Assembly (NCBI GenBank): GCA_026413225.1
Contig: CM048554.1
Location: forward strand, 45,045,963-45,109,962
Source of the DNA: Otis tarda
Lineage: Eukaryota > Chordata > Aves > Otidiformes > Otididae
DNA length: 64,000 nt
Direction of reading: 5' to 3'
Shown here: one piece after another, positions 62,706-64,000 of the stretch
How positions within the stretch are numbered: the first letter of the stretch is position 1
How the letters are laid out: the number at the start of each line of letters is the position of its first letter
Notes under the pieces: model-generated
The model's database searches: none
Told to the model about the DNA's origin: nothing
What the model saw: only the letters and a program-made list of their open reading frames with translations
Program-made: the position numbers and the translations under genes

Positions 62706-64000
62706 AAAGGCTTTTATAGACCTCTCCACACCAGGAAACTCCTCTCTTTTTTTTTTAATGCCCCTAACTTGTGAATAGCCCTTTGAGCCTGAGGGACTGC
62801 ACCATGCTGTGGCTGGATTACTGACTGTAGTGGATTCATTTATTTTTCAAAGCTCGTGTGGACTGTTCCAAACCTGGGTGCTGTAAGGTACAATTTCTGT
62901 AGAAGGAAAGCAATTATTTTTGCAGACTCTCTCTGCTCAGGGATAGTTCCTTAGTATTGTCTTACTTATAAGTTTCATTCCTATATGGGTTTAAAATGAT
63001 ATATTGCAGGCAGTATCTGCAGAGAGTAGAATCTTAGATTGGAAATATTGTTTTGAAAACTTGAAGATACATTAGGGACAGTTTTATACATCACAGGCAG
63101 AACCCTTCTGAAATGAAGGAGTAATATATTTATATTCAATAGAACCCGAGTGTCCCCTGACACAGTAAGAGAAAGACTAAACCCAGCAGTTAAAAATGAA
63201 TGTTTTGAGTCTCACGTTTAAATGTTCTATAAGGAGTAATTACTAACTGAAGCTTTATATTTTTCTGAGATTAAATATCTTACTCATATATGTGTATCTC
63301 TGGTTTTGAGCCAGTTTTTCTCTGTTTTAATCTTGATTTGTAAAGTTGTTTCAATGAATAAAGGGTGAAGGACAAATCCAAATAAAACTCTTTCTTGATG
63401 TGTTTATCTAAGAGGCCCCAGGAAGTGCTGTATATGAGTTCCAGGCCACAGGCTGAAACTGATTTTCATCAACAGGAATGGGAATGCAATGTAATGAGCC
63501 TGCAACTGGTTAAAATCAGACCACTTCTAATTGATTATGCCTGTCTGAAGGGGCTACAATTACAAAGAGATTTTCAGAGTACAACCCTGCCTAGGCCTTT
63601 CCTACATTACGATTATTTTCTGTAAGTGATTTGTTGTCTTCAATTAATAAAATCTGTCTCTTAAAGTGCAGGACAGCCCTTAGGGAATTTATTTCACAAA
63701 TTCAAAACAATTTAAAATGTCGGATAAGGAAGGCAGGGTGTAATGGATACCAAAAGCATCTTGTCCAGCTAAAAATGTATTGCTGGCCAAATGATTATTT
63801 ATCTTAAAACAAACAACCCTCCCCCACTCCCACCCTGTAGTTACTGTGATTTGCTGGTTTGGATGGAAGTGTTGCCTGATTCATGTCACTGGAAAAATAC
63901 AGTTTTCTTTCCTAGAGTTGACAGGCAAAATCTAGAGCACTTTTTCCCGCTCCTGATGTGCCTTGAGGGTATTCTGGTGTGCAGAGACAATACATAATGC

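Larger units (their letters stand above)
1..64000 (+). other. THADA: THADA gene body, internal part (both ends outside the window)
   Basis: The whole window lies inside one gene transcribed left to right. Seen: five exon segments with consensus splice sites, intron phases 2, 2, 0, 2 and then 1, and one uninterrupted frame when joined (523 nt, about 174 residues). Known: THADA is a large (about 1,950 residues in human) helical-repeat protein. Its yeast homologue Trm732 partners the Trm7/FTSJ1 methyltransferase for 2'-O-methylation of tRNA position 32. THADA was first found through thyroid-adenoma rearrangements and has been linked to metabolic traits and, in flies, to SERCA and thermogenesis. 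Inferred: the exons encode a segment towards the C-terminal side of the DUF2428 domain. The gene is intron-rich, which agrees with about 1% coding content here. Neighbouring genes are not reached. Confidence 0.93.
60106..64000 (+). other. THADA: THADA intron, 5' part (continues past the window)
   Basis: This is the start of a phase-1 intron of at least 3.9 kb. It contains a young sense CR1 about 240 bp after the donor, a perfect 12-bp tandem repeat at 61792-61815, a TA/CA microsatellite at 62171-62191 and an old CR1-like fragment around 62.45-62.7 kb. I found no following THADA exon before the window edge. The open frame 63395-63625 is not recognisable. Confidence 0.75.

Noticed and set aside
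1..64000. tRNA, rRNA, snRNA genes, CRISPR arrays, operons or viral insertions
   Set aside because: I saw no B-box-like tRNA core, no known small nuclear RNA start, no regularly spaced repeats and no retroviral LTR or gene signature. Prokaryotic features are not expected in this genome.

Overview
The window is nuclear DNA from a vertebrate, almost certainly a bird. The evidence for a bird is the set of CR1 LINE 3' ends with the avian terminus (repeats of ATTCTATG, then GTTGGAAGGGACC on the opposite strand), AT-rich CpG-poor introns, and short coding islands bounded by canonical GT/AG splice sites. The CR1 tails resemble the J-type subfamilies I associate with many neoavian birds rather than the chicken F type, but I cannot name the species. 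There is no prokaryotic, viral or organellar gene.

The only gene I can support is THADA (the vertebrate homologue of yeast Trm732, a tRNA 2'-O-methylation cofactor), on the + strand. The window holds five consecutive coding exons or parts of exons: 1-20 (3' end only), 1398-1529, 17469-17637, 46234-46349 and 60020-60105. They are separated by introns of 1,377, 15,939, 28,596 and 13,670 bp, and a fifth intron runs off the right edge. The 523 coding bases join in phase with no stop codon, and the residues agree with what I recall of the middle-to-C-terminal part of human THADA. The 5' and 3' ends of the gene lie outside the window, so no promoter, start codon, stop codon or polyadenylation site is expected here.

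About 99% of the window is intronic. Intron 1530-17468 carries two young CR1 3' fragments in opposite orientations near its 5' end, a purine-pyrimidine alternating tract, and two perfect hairpins. Intron 17638-46233 carries a degraded CR1 fragment from the ORF2 endonuclease region, a much older CR1-like fragment, a canonical G-quadruplex motif, a run of 18 C and another young CR1. Intron 46350-60019 carries one young CR1, a palindrome next to a duplicated CACGTG-containing 16-mer, and a perfect 37-bp tandem duplication. The last intron carries a young CR1 only about 240 bp after an exon and an old CR1-like fragment near 62.5 kb.

I found no previously undescribed system. The points most worth a second look are local: RNA-folding potential of the CR1 inverted pair and of the 13-bp hairpin, the G-quadruplex, the double CACGTG element, and an out-of-frame tandem splice acceptor at the last exon. 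Outside the CR1 copies, the short open frames in the introns look like chance.
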